Positions 26,200 through 35,138 are shown, counted from the first letter of the stretch. The stretch is 64,000 nucleotides of DNA from Terriglobia bacterium (GCA_020073665.1 JAIQEU010000027.1:1-64000); one strand, 5' to 3'. Made by a program: numbers and translations. The notes: a model not told the origin generated them from the letters alone.

Positions 26200-26652
26200 A
26201 TGCGAGTCAGCGAAGTCATGACACACGATGCAGTCTGTTGCATTCGCACGACTAGCGCAATGAACGCGGTACGCATGCTGCGAGAGTTTGATATCGGATT
26301 TCTGCCGGTCATCGACGACCTGTGGACACGAAAGCTTATCGGCGTGGTTACCGACCGCGACCTGTGTCTCGCGGTGTTAGGGGAACCGCACGATCCGACC
26401 TTGACCACGGTTGAGGACTGCATGGCGACCGATCTGGTCTCCTGCACTCCGGATATGGAAATCCGAGAGATCTTGGCAAGAATGGCAGAACATCAGATTC
26501 GTCGACTCCCCGTGGTTGATCAGGACAATCGCGTCCAGGGGATCGTGGGCATTTCCGACCTGATTCGACATAATGCCGCTGATCCTCGGGACATATGGAT
26601 GGCTTTGAGCCGAATCACGGCGCCCAAAGAGGTCAGGGCCAAAGCAGCCTAG
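26200..26652 (+). CDS. CBS-domain pair protein
   Basis: This 150-residue protein consists of two CBS motifs: VSEVMTHDAVCCIRTTSA...IGVVTDRDLCLAVLG (about 1-65) and VEDCMATDLVSCTPDMEI...QGIVGISDLIRHN (about 75-130). AAGGAGGTGGATTC precedes the ATG, a strong ribosome site. CBS pairs sense adenosine nucleotides or regulate partner proteins. It lies between copies of the interspersed repeat. Confidence 0.92.
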   Translation: MRVSEVMTHDAVCCIRTTSAMNAVRMLREFDIGFLPVIDDLWTRKLIGVVTDRDLCLAVLGEPHDPTLTTVEDCMATDLVSCTPDMEIREILARMAEHQIRRLPVVDQDNRVQGIVGISDLIRHNAADPRDIWMALSRITAPKEVRAKAA

Positions 26653-26839
26653 CGTATCAGGCTGGGAAGATTTGATACCGGCCAAGCGTGCTACCGTCCA
26701 GCTTGCCGTGAGGCGGACTCACCACGAGCGACAGGCCGCTCTCACCGGCAGCCTTTTCAATTTCGCCAAAAGCCAGGCGCATCACCTGGTCATTTGACCC
26801 GACATCCTTCCGGGGTTGATCGTGCCATAATCTGTGAGC

Positions 26840-27142
26840 ATGCCAGTCCATATAGGCGTCAGCTGCGAGGTGTGCGGGAAGTTGCACTTCGTAGCTACGT
26901 CCCGCAGCATTCAATTCATCCGATCAGCCGAAGGGATGTATCGGCTCAAGTGCACACCTCCATGTCCCGAAGTCAGGGAGTTCAGAAAAGAAGGAATGCG
27001 ACCGTACCGCGTCTCGGACGATGTGTTCAGAAGAGGATACGCAGAGGAGGGCGAGTACGAACTCGTTTTAGGGATTGAAAGGGAAACGACCGATCACCAA
27101 AAAGCAAGGACCTCACTGAAATCCGCACCCGGATCACGATAA
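26840..27142 (+). CDS. Small protein with two Cys pairs, unknown function
   Basis: This protein is about 100 residues; the start could be GTG 26834 or ATG 26840. SCEVCGKLHFV and LKCTPPCPEVREF provide CxxC and CxxxC pairs, consistent with a zinc-binding knuckle. The 3' end runs into repeat copy b (from 27095), so the C-terminal 15 residues are repeat-derived. Acidobacteriota carry similar small proteins. The gap before it (26653-26833) may hide a short minus-strand frame, which I could not support. Confidence 0.6.
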   Translation: MPVHIGVSCEVCGKLHFVATSRSIQFIRSAEGMYRLKCTPPCPEVREFRKEGMRPYRVSDDVFRRGYAEEGEYELVLGIERETTDHQKARTSLKSAPGSR

Positions 27143-27232
27143 AAGAAAATCAGGCCGGGAGTCGTCCGAAAGTCAGCACTCAACCCCAGCGCAAACCGCG
27201 CGGGCGTGGGCGCGGGCGACGCCCGGCAATTT
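27095..27232 (+). repeat. Interspersed repeat, copy b
   Basis: Contains CACCAAAAAGCAAGGAC, TCACTGAAATCCGC, AGAAAATCAGGCCGGGAG, TCGTCCGAAAGTCAGCAC, CAACCCCAGCGCAAACCG and CGCGGGCG, colinear with copies c and d. Confidence 0.8.
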
Positions 27233-27280
27233 TTTCAACCAGAAGGCAGCCCCCCTTCATTAGTAATAGGTAATACGCGT

Positions 27281-27413
27281 CCGCCAAAAGTCAGGGGCGA
27301 CATCACTGCAATCCGCACGCGAATAGGAGTAAGAAAAGATTAGGCCGGGAGTCGTCCGAACCACTCAACCCTGCGCCATCCGCGCGGGCACGAGCGCGGC
27401 GATTTCCGGCAAT
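27281..27413 (+). repeat. Interspersed repeat, copy c
   Basis: Contains CCGCCAAAAGTCAGG, GACATCACTGCAATCCGC, AATAGGAGTAAGAAAAGATT, AGGCCGGGAGTCGTCCGAA, CACTCAACCC and CGCGCGGGCA. It is preceded by TTCATTAGTAATAGG, also found before the short copy at 28612. The gap 27143-27493 contains only copies b and c. Confidence 0.8.
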
Positions 27414-27493
27414 CACGTGGCAAACCACCGGGCTGGTCCCGGCCTATCAGCATTCGTACTGGTCGAGTGAGATTGTTGGAAAGGAGACATCCG

Positions 27494-27931
27494 ATGAAGT
27501 TCCAGAGCCTTCTGCTCGTCCTGATGCTCACCCTGGCCTCTGTGGCGTGGGCGCAAGATACGCAATCACAAGCACCCGCATCCTCAAGCGGCCAGAGCAG
27601 CATAAGCCAGACGCGCAGCGCTCACCGCCAACAAATAATGGAGATGCACAAACAGGAGATGGACGCTGCCAAGGCCGACATGGCGAAGATGAAGTCTTCT
27701 CTCGAGCAAATGAAGGCGAACGTAGCCAAAATCAGCAACGCTGACGAGAAAGCACGCTGGCAGACGAACGTGGATATGTGGGAAACGATGGTCGGCCACA
27801 TGGACCGGATGCTGCAGCACATGGAGTCGATGGGGCCGGGCATGGGTCCAGGCATGGGCGGCCCTCCTGCTCCTAATCCTCCTCCTCCTTATCCTCCTCC
27901 TCCGCCGCCAACCGAAAAGAAACCCCAGTAG
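27494..27931 (+). CDS. Secreted coiled-coil protein with Met/Gly/Pro-rich tail
   Basis: This 145-residue protein is read from ATG 27494 behind AAAGGAGACATCCG. It has a signal peptide (MKFQSLLLVLMLTLASVAWA) and then a polar linker. A long amphipathic helix with regularly spaced Met follows (QQIMEMHKQEMDAAKADMAK, MWETMVGHMDRMLQHMESM). The tail is GPGMGPGMGGPP and then poly-Pro/Tyr. The methionines and histidines could bind copper, which would fit an element carrying copper enzymes, but this is speculation. Confidence 0.75.
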   Translation: MKFQSLLLVLMLTLASVAWAQDTQSQAPASSSGQSSISQTRSAHRQQIMEMHKQEMDAAKADMAKMKSSLEQMKANVAKISNADEKARWQTNVDMWETMVGHMDRMLQHMESMGPGMGPGMGGPPAPNPPPPYPPPPPPTEKKPQ

Positions 27932-27943
27932 CAACCGAAACCC

Positions 27944-27971
27944 AAGCCTTCGCACCCTCACGCGAAGGCTT
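27944..27971 (+). terminator. Terminator after the secreted coiled-coil gene
   Basis: AAGCCTTCGC and GCGAAGGCTT form a perfect 10-bp stem around an 8-base loop, followed by TTCT, 12 bases after the stop codon. Confidence 0.85.
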
Positions 27972-27980
27972 TTCTATCCC

Positions 27981-28113
27981 CGCCAAAAGGCAGGTGACAT
28001 CACTGAAAACCAAACGCGATTAGGAGTAGAAAAGAATCAGGCCGGGAGCCGTCGAAAGACAGCACTCAACCCCAGCGCAAACCGCGCGGGCGTGAGCGCG
28101 GCGACCCCCGGCG
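27981..28113 (+). repeat. Interspersed repeat, copy d, with short copies at 28161, 28612 and 28653
   Basis: Contains CGCCAAAAGGCAGGTGACAT, CACTGAAAAC, TAGGAGTAGAAAAGAATC, AGGCCGGGAGCCGTC, AGCACTCAACCCCAGCGC and CGCGCGGGCGTGAGCGCGG. Shorter CAAAAGGCAGG-type starts follow at about 28161, 28612 and 28653. The 750-base gap 27932-28683 contains this copy, the short copies and one of the 230-bp inverted repeats, and no credible gene. Confidence 0.8.
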
Positions 28114-28258
28114 TGTCGCCAGTCTTGGAAGATTTTTTGTCTGCGACAGCCCAGGCCATTCACCAAAAGGCAGGTATCACTGCCGCGTACCGGGGATCCC
28201 ACACAACATATTCACAGCTGTTCAAAGCATTTGTGACGGCCGTCACAGCTTTTCGGAT

Positions 28259-28490
28259 CTGGCGGGTTTAAGGTTGGCAGCGTCGACGGCTGAAAGGATC
28301 GGTCCAAGTAATGTTGACCAGTCCGAAGTAGGCTGGGTGATCCACTTGGCGAGGCAACTCGTCGAGCCACCAAACCCGAAAAAACCAACTGCCCTGCGAG
28401 GAGCAGCTGGGGTTTGGAACCGCAAAAGCGGTGATCGCATCAGAGGGCTGCGACGGTACACGCATCCACGCTGTGGGCTCCCTCGCAAGA
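28259..28490 (-). repeat. 230-bp inverted repeat, left copy
   Basis: The minus strand of this region aligns along its whole length with the plus strand of 29938-30170. Shared blocks include GCGAGGGAG, GATGCGATCAC, GTTCCAAACCCC, CCTCGCAG, TTTTTCGGGT and CAGCCTACTTCGGACTGG. The short frames in both copies are related only because the DNA is. Confidence 0.8.
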
Positions 28491-28683
28491 GCTTGCAGCT
28501 AGAGCGTAACCAATGCCGCAGCCCTTTTCTTTTGCCTGCCACGTAAAAGCGCCCCAGAGCAATTTTGGTCAGCCACACCCAGGTCCTCATTATTCATTAG
28601 TAATAGGCGGCCGCCAAAAGGCAGGTGAGTGTTCGTCAACCAGAGACGAGCGACGCCAAAAGACAGGCCACGCGGACTTCATT

Positions 28684-29187
28684 CTATGCAGCCCCGTAAC
28701 CGAACAGTTTCTTGCATTCCTGTCGGAGAAAACCGCCTGTGACCGGGATGCGGTGATTGCCCTTCTCGAAGACGAGCCGACAGGGGATGAGGCAAGCTCG
28801 CCACTTGTAGTCTTCCGTACCGCGCTTGCGGCCATACGCGGCAATGTCCTCTTGGGAGACGCCGTAGACGACCGCGCCAATCCTGGACCACACGCAGGCG
28901 CCGGCGCACATCGCGCAGGGCTCGTGCGTGGAGTAGAGCACGAAGTCGGGCAGATACCGGCCATAGCCGCTTGATACGTATTTGAGCGTTTCCAACTCTA
29001 CGTGCTTGATGCTTGACCCCGAAGTTTTTACTCGGTTACCGGCGCTGGCAATGACCACTTCGCGCTTGCCCGTGAGGCGGGTGATGACCGCACCGATGGG
29101 ATAGTCGCCTCGGTCACGGGCGCGCTTGGCCTCCGCGATGGCCAGCTGCATGAACCTCTTTTTCGGTTTGTAGGAGGCAGGGATCAT
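28684..29187 (-). CDS. Cytidine/guanine/adenosine-type nucleoside deaminase family protein
   Basis: This 167-residue zinc-dependent deaminase of the CMP/dCMP superfamily has the zinc and catalytic motif HVELETL (H-x-E) and PCAMCAGACVWSRI (PCxxC). QLAIAEAKRARDRGDYPIGAVI is the usual N-terminal helix and strand. The order resembles guanine deaminase or TadA-like enzymes rather than free cytidine deaminases. The substrate cannot be decided by eye. It is first in a three-gene minus-strand cluster with an Mth938-like and an FmdB-like gene (transcription order FmdB, Mth938, deaminase), between inverted repeats. Confidence 0.88.
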   Translation of the reverse strand: MIPASYKPKKRFMQLAIAEAKRARDRGDYPIGAVITRLTGKREVVIASAGNRVKTSGSSIKHVELETLKYVSSGYGRYLPDFVLYSTHEPCAMCAGACVWSRIGAVVYGVSQEDIAAYGRKRGTEDYKWRACLIPCRLVFEKGNHRIPVTGGFLRQECKKLFGYGAA

Positions 29188-29205
29188 GCAGATCCGAAGG
29201 TAAAC

Positions 29206-29556
29206 TCAGCACGTTACGTGCAGAATCGCGTTCGTTTCCTCGGCGCTCTGCTCTAACGCTTCAATGGCTTGAGGCGTTGGGAGCACGAGCAATTCGATAT
29301 TGCGGCGCTCCGCTTCGCGCGTCACTTCTTTCATCACCGGCAGTCTTCCAAACGCTCCGGTGCCGACTACCAGCCGCCGGCATTTCCAGGGTATGTCCTC
29401 CTCGATGGATAGGGGAGTATGTCCAAACTCGTCGCGGACTTGCTTAGACGGTTTTTTCCTGCGCTTGCGGATCTTGCCGCCGTCAATCACCACGTCGTAG
29501 TCGCGGGTGACGCCATCGATCCGGATGGAACCAAAGGAAAACTTGCCGAAGCGCAT
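29206..29556 (-). CDS. Mth938-like domain protein (DUF498 family)
   Basis: This 116-residue protein matches the Mth938/NDUFAF3-like family along its length: FGSIRIDGVTRDYDVVI, KIRKRRKKPSKQVRDEFGHT, PLSIEEDIPW, LVVGTGAFGRLPVM, EVTREAERRNIELLVLPT and NAILHVTC. The family is a conserved single domain; eukaryotic relatives assist complex I assembly, and the bacterial function is unknown. It lies 18 bases from the deaminase gene. Confidence 0.88.
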   Translation of the reverse strand: MRFGKFSFGSIRIDGVTRDYDVVIDGGKIRKRRKKPSKQVRDEFGHTPLSIEEDIPWKCRRLVVGTGAFGRLPVMKEVTREAERRNIELLVLPTPQAIEALEQSAEETNAILHVTC

Positions 29557-29571
29557 AGGTGCCTCCCACTT

Positions 29572-29739
29572 TCACGCGCTCTTTTTCGACGTGATGACGC
29601 TAAAGGCGGACCAGCGCTGCTCGACGTTCTTGCTGCCGCATTTCGGGCACACGACCTTGCCCTTCTCGTAGTCGACGAGAGATAGGATCTTCGAGAAGAG
29701 TTTTTTGCAGTCGTGGCAGAAGAATTCGTAGTGAGGCAT
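29572..29739 (-). CDS. FmdB-family zinc-ribbon protein
   Basis: This 55-residue protein is read from ATG 29739, which follows CTGGAGGCAAT; the longer frame from 29832 is unlikely. MPHYEFFCHDCKKLFSKILS and VVCPKCGSKNVEQRWSAFSV show the two CxxC knuckles and the spacing of FmdB-type putative regulatory zinc ribbons. The lysine-rich tail ends at SKKSA. Confidence 0.88.
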   Translation of the reverse strand: MPHYEFFCHDCKKLFSKILSLVDYEKGKVVCPKCGSKNVEQRWSAFSVITSKKSA

Positions 29740-29937
29740 ATTGCCTCCAGGTGAAGAGTGGATAACAAAATTGTAGACCCCAACAGCGTCTGATTCAAAC
29801 CGAAGGCAACCGATGCCTTGCGGACGATCCACAACCTTGAGCAGCGTCCAAGGTTAGGCGGGTTCGCGAAGGAATGGATTTGAGGAAGGGGTAGAAATTA
29901 AGAAGGCCGTGACATTGGTTATGCTCTAGCCGCCGAC

Positions 29938-30170
29938 TCCTGCGAGGGAGTCAACAGCGTGGAAGCATGCACCGTCACAGCCCCCTGATGCGATCACTGC
30001 TTTCGCAGTTCCAAACCCCAACGGCCCCTCGCAGAGCGGTCGGATTTTTCGGGTCTGGTTGCCCAACAGGTTGCCCTGCCAAGCCGGATCACTCAGCCTA
30101 CTTCGGACTGGCTAAGTTTTATTTCAGCCAACCCTTTCGGCCGTCGACGGGGCCAACCTTAGTCCCCCGT
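29938..30170 (+). repeat. 230-bp inverted repeat, right copy
   Basis: Counterpart of 28259-28490 in opposite orientation, with the same ordered blocks and visible but moderate divergence. The pair encloses the FmdB/Mth938/deaminase cluster. The rest of the gap 29740-30515 has no recognised gene. Confidence 0.8.
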
Positions 30171-30515
30171 CGAATTGCTGTCAATGCCTGTTTTTGGTGC
30201 ACTGCACTCTTCTAGCCGCAGAGCAGCTTCCCGGCTCTGCTCAAGGCTTTCGGCGGGGCGTCTGTGGGATTTCCACAGGGCGAGAGCGAAGGAAGCGTGA
30301 CCAGCAAGGCTGCAACCCCGTAGCGACAGAGTGCCTTAGCAGCTGCTGGCCGGAGACTGCACAATTTCTCGCCATCCTCCTGCTCGCAAGTCGCAGGTGA
30401 CACACGACAAACCAGATATATGCCCGAGAATTGAATTGACCCCAAGAGCGATAGGGTCTAAAGATTTGCCGGTGCGATGGAGGGTAGATGATCGTACGGA
30501 GAAGAGGTCACCCCC

Positions 30516-30800
30516 GTGAAGACTCAGCTCGAGAATCTCACTCTGCAGATGTACAAGAGCGGCCTGCGATACTCTGAAGGGCTGCGCGAGTTCCAAAAGG
30601 TCTTCGTTCTTACGGTCTTGCGGGAACACAAGTGGAATCAATTCCAGGCGGCCAAGAAGTTGGGCATGCACCGTAATACGTTGCGACGACTACTACGCGA
30701 CTTCCAGCTAGACATCAAGTCCTTGCGTGCGGCGGCGCGTCGTCGGCCGCCCGACACCGCACGTCCTCTGCTCCTCGAAAAGAAAGAACGTGCGAGGTAG
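30516..30800 (+). CDS. Fis-family helix-turn-helix protein
   Basis: This 94-residue protein probably starts at GTG 30516 with a weak upstream purine site. Residues about 24-62 (EFQKVFVLTVLREHKWNQ, AAKKLGMHRNTLRRLLRDF) are the classic HTH_8 Fis-type domain, as at the C-terminus of NtrC-family activators but here free-standing. The C-terminus is basic (RAAARRRPPDTARP). It is probably a nucleoid-associated or local regulator. Confidence 0.88.
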   Translation: MKTQLENLTLQMYKSGLRYSEGLREFQKVFVLTVLREHKWNQFQAAKKLGMHRNTLRRLLRDFQLDIKSLRAAARRRPPDTARPLLLEKKERAR

Positions 30801-31199
30801 ACGCACTGTTGCGTAGGAACAAAAAACCTGGCAGTTTCTGGGAGCGCACGAGTCGGCCTTCCGTTTAGTTCGATGGGGTGGACCACTCTCGCGTGAGAAC
30901 CCGTACAGGATGTCACAGTTTGGCCGGCTTCCCCCGCAACACACCCTTGTATTCCTGCAAAAATGCAGGATTGGACACTTTCTACATTCCTTTGGGTACA
31001 GTCTCTTGTCTCCCATCACCGAAAGACGGTTCTTAACATTGCAATGTTGATTAGATGTGGATAAGTCAGCGGTAACGTCAAGTTTCCCTATACAAGAATG
31101 CTTTTATTGCAGGTAGGTCAACTTCATATTCTTCATGATGAAATCATGTTACAGTTAACGGCATAAGACCGCAGTTTTAATCCACCTAATCTCCTTCCC
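30801..31199. other. Gene-free AT-rich leader
   Basis: No gene is supported. A small hairpin (TCCTGC AAAAAT GCAGGA) lies at about 30955-30971. The base composition becomes AT-richer towards 31199, marking the start of the foreign-looking segment. Confidence 0.5.
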
Positions 31200-31898
31200 A
31201 TGAGGTACAAAGCAGTATCCGCCATGCTGTTTTCGCTAGCGGCTTTTGGATTTGTTACTCATTTTGCATCCGCCAGTACGACCGGCATTCTCGTACCGAC
31301 GTACGAAGGCTATTACAAAGAGTGGAAACCGAGCACGGGATCCACGCACTACACGTTGGTCGATGAGACGCCCTGCAACAGCACCGATTACAACGCGACG
31401 ACCACCATCGCCAAGCGCGACTCCTACGGCATCAGCCTTTCCACCGTGGGCAACGGCGCCTACATTTCCCAGATCGACATCCAGCCCTGCGCCTCGCGCC
31501 AGACGACCGGCACCGGCACGGCGACCTCGAACGTCTTCTATCGGTATAACGGAGTAGATAGCAGCGATGCTGGGAACTACGCTCTTTCCGGTACTACGCC
31601 GGTGCAGCTTGCTACCACTACATTCTCCAGTCTTAACCTTTTCAAAACCGCAACAAGCACACTTGAGACGGGCATGATCTATTCGGCGGGCGACAAAGGA
31701 GCGCGCCTCTCCCGCATTGCCACCAAGGTGACATATACGCTCTCCGCACCCTCGGCGCCATCGAATCTCACCGCTTCGAGCGTTGGCTCCACCCAAATGA
31801 ATCTTGGCTGGACGGACAATTCGACGAACGAAACGGAATTCCAAATCTATCGGGCGCTGAACGATGGTGCGTACTCGAAGATCGCTACTACCACCTAG
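31200..31898 (+). CDS. N-terminal part of an amber-interrupted secreted FN3/beta-helix/metalloprotease
   Basis: This 232-residue fragment has a signal peptide (MRYKAVSAMLFSLAAFGFVT to about ASAS). A domain of about 150 residues of unknown type follows, then the first half of a fibronectin type III domain (APSNLTASSVGSTQMNLGW, NETEFQIYRALNDGAYSK). It stops at TAG 31896-31898 in mid-domain. The same frame continues without any other interruption to 35114, and the residues after the TAG complete the FN3 fold (DTVTYNNTGLTADQTYSYEV). This is one gene with a nonsense codon, a readthrough case, or a sequencing error. Confidence 0.75.
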   Translation: MRYKAVSAMLFSLAAFGFVTHFASASTTGILVPTYEGYYKEWKPSTGSTHYTLVDETPCNSTDYNATTTIAKRDSYGISLSTVGNGAYISQIDIQPCASRQTTGTGTATSNVFYRYNGVDSSDAGNYALSGTTPVQLATTTFSSLNLFKTATSTLETGMIYSAGDKGARLSRIATKVTYTLSAPSAPSNLTASSVGSTQMNLGWTDNSTNETEFQIYRALNDGAYSKIATTT

Positions 31899-31958
31899 GA
31901 TACCGTCACATACAACAACACAGGGCTGACCGCCGACCAGACCTATTCCTACGAAGTT

Positions 31959-34900
31959 GTGGCGTACAATTCCGCCGGCACAGCAACATCAAATGCCGTG
32001 ACTGCCATTACGTATAGCTCCGTCCCGCCCGATCCGTCAAACCTGACCGCGGTCACGTCGTCCAACGATGTCATATTGACCGTGGCTGACAATTCGAACA
32101 ACGAGGACGGCTTTTGGATCGAGCGCGGAACCAACATGGGCAATCTCGCGTTCCTGGCGACCACCACCCGGAACCTGACGGCCTCCATGACCTACACCGA
32201 TGTCGGCGCGGGCACCAGCATCTACTATTATCGCGTGCGGGCATACAACGTCCTTGGCGATTCCGGATACTCCAATCCCGCTACCGACGCAGACGTTATC
32301 ACTGTCTCAGGCGCCATCTCTGCCGATACGACGTGGGACTCGAGCCATATCTACAAAGTGACCAATGCCACTATTAGCTCGGATGTCACCCTTACCATCA
32401 ATGCCGGCACCGTCGTGAAATTCACTTCTAACTCCTCGGGCATCACCGTCCAGGGAACATTAAGCGCACAGGGAAGCGCGGGCAGCCTGATCTATTTCAC
32501 CTCGCTCAAGGATGATTCCGTGGGCGGCAACACCGACGGTGTCTCGGACACGCCCGCCCAGAAAGACTGGAACACTATAGACATCGAGTCCAACGGCACG
32601 GCCAATATCACGAACGCGGTCGTCCGCTACGGCGGGGACAACAACAGTGGGCACTATGGGGCGGAGTTCTACGTGAACGGCGGCAGCCTGACGATGGCGA
32701 GTTCCACGGTGGCCACCAGCACCTACGGCATCTACAGCGCGACCGGCACTACCTCCATCGCGACATCCGACATCTCTTCAAACACGACGAACGGCAAAGG
32801 AATCTGGATCGACGGTGGCACGGTCAGCGTCACCTCCTCGAATATCCATGATAATAAATACGGCGTATACAATCTCGAAGACTACGGCATGGGCGGACCG
32901 CACATCACCATCTCGGGCAGCCATATCTATAACAACGGCTTTTACGGCGTGGCTGTCTCGGGCGCGGGCTCCCTCGACCTTACCGGCAACACCTTTACGG
33001 ATAACGCCACAATGGCCGTTAAAGTCGATCTATCCATAGGGCTTACCTTCACCCATTCAGGGAACACCGCCTCGGGAAGCGGATTTGGCGGATTCGGCAT
33101 TTCTGGAATCATGATCAACAACCAAACCTGGACCGGGGGCGATCTGCCATATATCCCATCGGGTTTCACGGTGTCATCGGTGGCCACGCTGACCATCGAT
33201 TCCGGCACGGTGGTGAAGTTCAAGGCCCAGAATGCCTCTTCGTATATCTACGTCTCCGGAACCTTGAACGCCCAGGGAACTGCCGAAAGCCCGATCTATT
33301 TCACTTCGATAAACGACGATGACGCGGATGGCCTGGACACCAACGGCAGCAGCACCTCCCCTGTAGCGGGGGACTGGGATACGATCGAAGTCGATTCCGG
33401 CGGCACGGCCAACCTTGCGCACACCGTCGTCCGCTACGGCGGGTACACTGGCGGGGGAGGGACGGGAGCAGAGCTTTACAACTACGGCGGCACGCTCGAT
33501 CTCTCCGATTCCGAAGTAGCGACGAGCAAGACGTACGGTATTTATCAGCAATCCGGTGCGAGCACGATCACGTCCTCCAATATTCATGACGTGACGGGTG
33601 CCTCGACCTACGGCATCTACGCCGCCGACGGTAGCTTGGACTTGGAGGATAGCACGTTCTCCAATAACACCACCGACATCCATACGGAACCAGGGGTTAC
33701 CTACACCCATGACGGCAACACCTTTTCTAATGGGTGTCCGGAAGCGGGCATCTGCAAGGGTGGGACGATCTCGAGCGATACGACGTGGGTAGCGAGCAGC
33801 ACGCCCTACGTGGTCACCTCGACGCTCACCGTTGCGGGGGGCGCGACGCTCACCATTAATGCGGGAGCGATCGTGAAATTCAGCACGACCACGTCGAACA
33901 TTGTCGTAGAAGGAGCGCTAAACGCGGCAGGTTCCGCAACAGGAACTATCTACTTCACGTCACTCAAGGATGACACAGTGGGAGGGGACACCAACGGGGA
34001 CAACGGCGCGACATCGGCAACCTCGGGCGATTGGGACGGCATTGTCATCCACACCGGCACGAGTTCCATTGCGTACGCCACTCTACGCTACGGCGGTCAC
34101 AGTTCCGGCGCAGTCTACAATTACGACGGCAGCCTCACAATCGCCAGCTCTACCATAGCCACGAGCACGAACTATGGTATTGCCCAGGCGGGGACTAATG
34201 CTGTCAGCACCGTCATCGCATCTGAAATCCACCACATAAAGTCAGGCTACGGATATGGTGTGTATGTCTACGATGGCACGATGGATATTCATGCGAGTGC
34301 GATTCATGATAATGCGTATGGGGTAGTTGACAACTCTGGCACTTTGACTATCTATGGCTCAGACATTCATGATAATGGTTATGGAGTATATATCGCAGCC
34401 GGCACAGCATCAGTTACCGACAATGCATTCTCCTTTAATACCAGCTATGGATTGTATACGGAGGTAGCCGGGATCGACGCAACTTACAATTTCTGGAATC
34501 ATTATAATGGTCCATCACCGGAAGGTGATGGTGACTCAGTTGGCGGTTCGATTACCCATAATGACTATTATCCGTGGCATGCCGTGAATAATGTTCTCGT
34601 CAACTCATCAGTCCACGACGGGATGATACGCTGGGCTGGCTCAACCCCTTCATACGAAGATGAGTGGAGCTATGCGACATCCGTTTGGGCTATGGAAAAT
34701 GATGGCAACGAAGTAAGGATTCTATCGGCGACAACAAGCCCAGCCGATGTCACGCTGCAGGAATGGAATCACGACGACGGGGAACGTCTTGGTTATTACA
34801 GTCAATACAAGCCGAAATCTGTGCCGCCGACGACAGATACAGACATGATTTACATTAATTCGTATGCTATTGATGTGTATCCTGGGCAATCGGCAACTGG

Positions 34901-35114
34901 GGTGGAGGCTGATTGCTTGCATGAACTCGGGCACGCGCTTGGGCTTGGTCACAGCCATGATGGAAATGTTATGGTCAGCAATGCTGCGGGAGGTCCCCCA
35001 TCAGAAAGAGGGGAGCCGGTTCTTAATGCCAATGGCGATCCTATTCTTGGCGACCAGGACAAAAGCGACTATCATTGGTGGTGGACAATATTCAGATGGG
35101 TTCTCTCATTCTAA
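31959..35114 (+). CDS. Continuation: FN3, right-handed beta-helix repeats and C-terminal metzincin protease
   Basis: This is the larger part of the interrupted gene; the GTG at 31959 is internal to an FN3 domain and unlikely to be a real start. After a second FN3 domain come three long modules. Each starts with a (T)TW...TLTINAG..VKF strand set and continues with IYFTS, GDWD.I and RYGG (beginning near 32320, 33120 and 33770), with many short Asn/Gly/Ser strands typical of a beta-helix. The C-terminus has HELGHALGLGH (about residue 988), the metzincin HExxHxxGxxH zinc site, with NVMV as Met-turn. It is probably a surface or secreted protein. Style and composition resemble candidate-phyla-radiation proteins, suggesting transfer. 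Confidence 0.8.
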   Translation: MAYNSAGTATSNAVTAITYSSVPPDPSNLTAVTSSNDVILTVADNSNNEDGFWIERGTNMGNLAFLATTTRNLTASMTYTDVGAGTSIYYYRVRAYNVLGDSGYSNPATDADVITVSGAISADTTWDSSHIYKVTNATISSDVTLTINAGTVVKFTSNSSGITVQGTLSAQGSAGSLIYFTSLKDDSVGGNTDGVSDTPAQKDWNTIDIESNGTANITNAVVRYGGDNNSGHYGAEFYVNGGSLTMASSTVATSTYGIYSATGTTSIATSDISSNTTNGKGIWIDGGTVSVTSSNIHDNKYGVYNLEDYGMGGPHITISGSHIYNNGFYGVAVSGAGSLDLTGNTFTDNATMAVKVDLSIGLTFTHSGNTASGSGFGGFGISGIMINNQTWTGGDLPYIPSGFTVSSVATLTIDSGTVVKFKAQNASSYIYVSGTLNAQGTAESPIYFTSINDDDADGLDTNGSSTSPVAGDWDTIEVDSGGTANLAHTVVRYGGYTGGGGTGAELYNYGGTLDLSDSEVATSKTYGIYQQSGASTITSSNIHDVTGASTYGIYAADGSLDLEDSTFSNNTTDIHTEPGVTYTHDGNTFSNGCPEAGICKGGTISSDTTWVASSTPYVVTSTLTVAGGATLTINAGAIVKFSTTTSNIVVEGALNAAGSATGTIYFTSLKDDTVGGDTNGDNGATSATSGDWDGIVIHTGTSSIAYATLRYGGHSSGAVYNYDGSLTIASSTIATSTNYGIAQAGTNAVSTVIASEIHHIKSGYGYGVYVYDGTMDIHASAIHDNAYGVVDNSGTLTIYGSDIHDNGYGVYIAAGTASVTDNAFSFNTSYGLYTEVAGIDATYNFWNHYNGPSPEGDGDSVGGSITHNDYYPWHAVNNVLVNSSVHDGMIRWAGSTPSYEDEWSYATSVWAMENDGNEVRILSATTSPADVTLQEWNHDDGERLGYYSQYKPKSVPPTTDTDMIYINSYAIDVYPGQSATGVEADCLHELGHALGLGHSHDGNVMVSNAAGGPPSERGEPVLNANGDPILGDQDKSDYHWWWTIFRWVLSF

Positions 35115-35138
35115 GTAAATAAGTCCTAACATCATTTT

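Noticed and set aside
26105-28680. Integron cassette array with attC sites
   Set aside because: The repeats lack the RYYYAAC/GTTRRRY core ends, and no integron-type integrase is seen. The idea is kept only as one option in the repeat finding.
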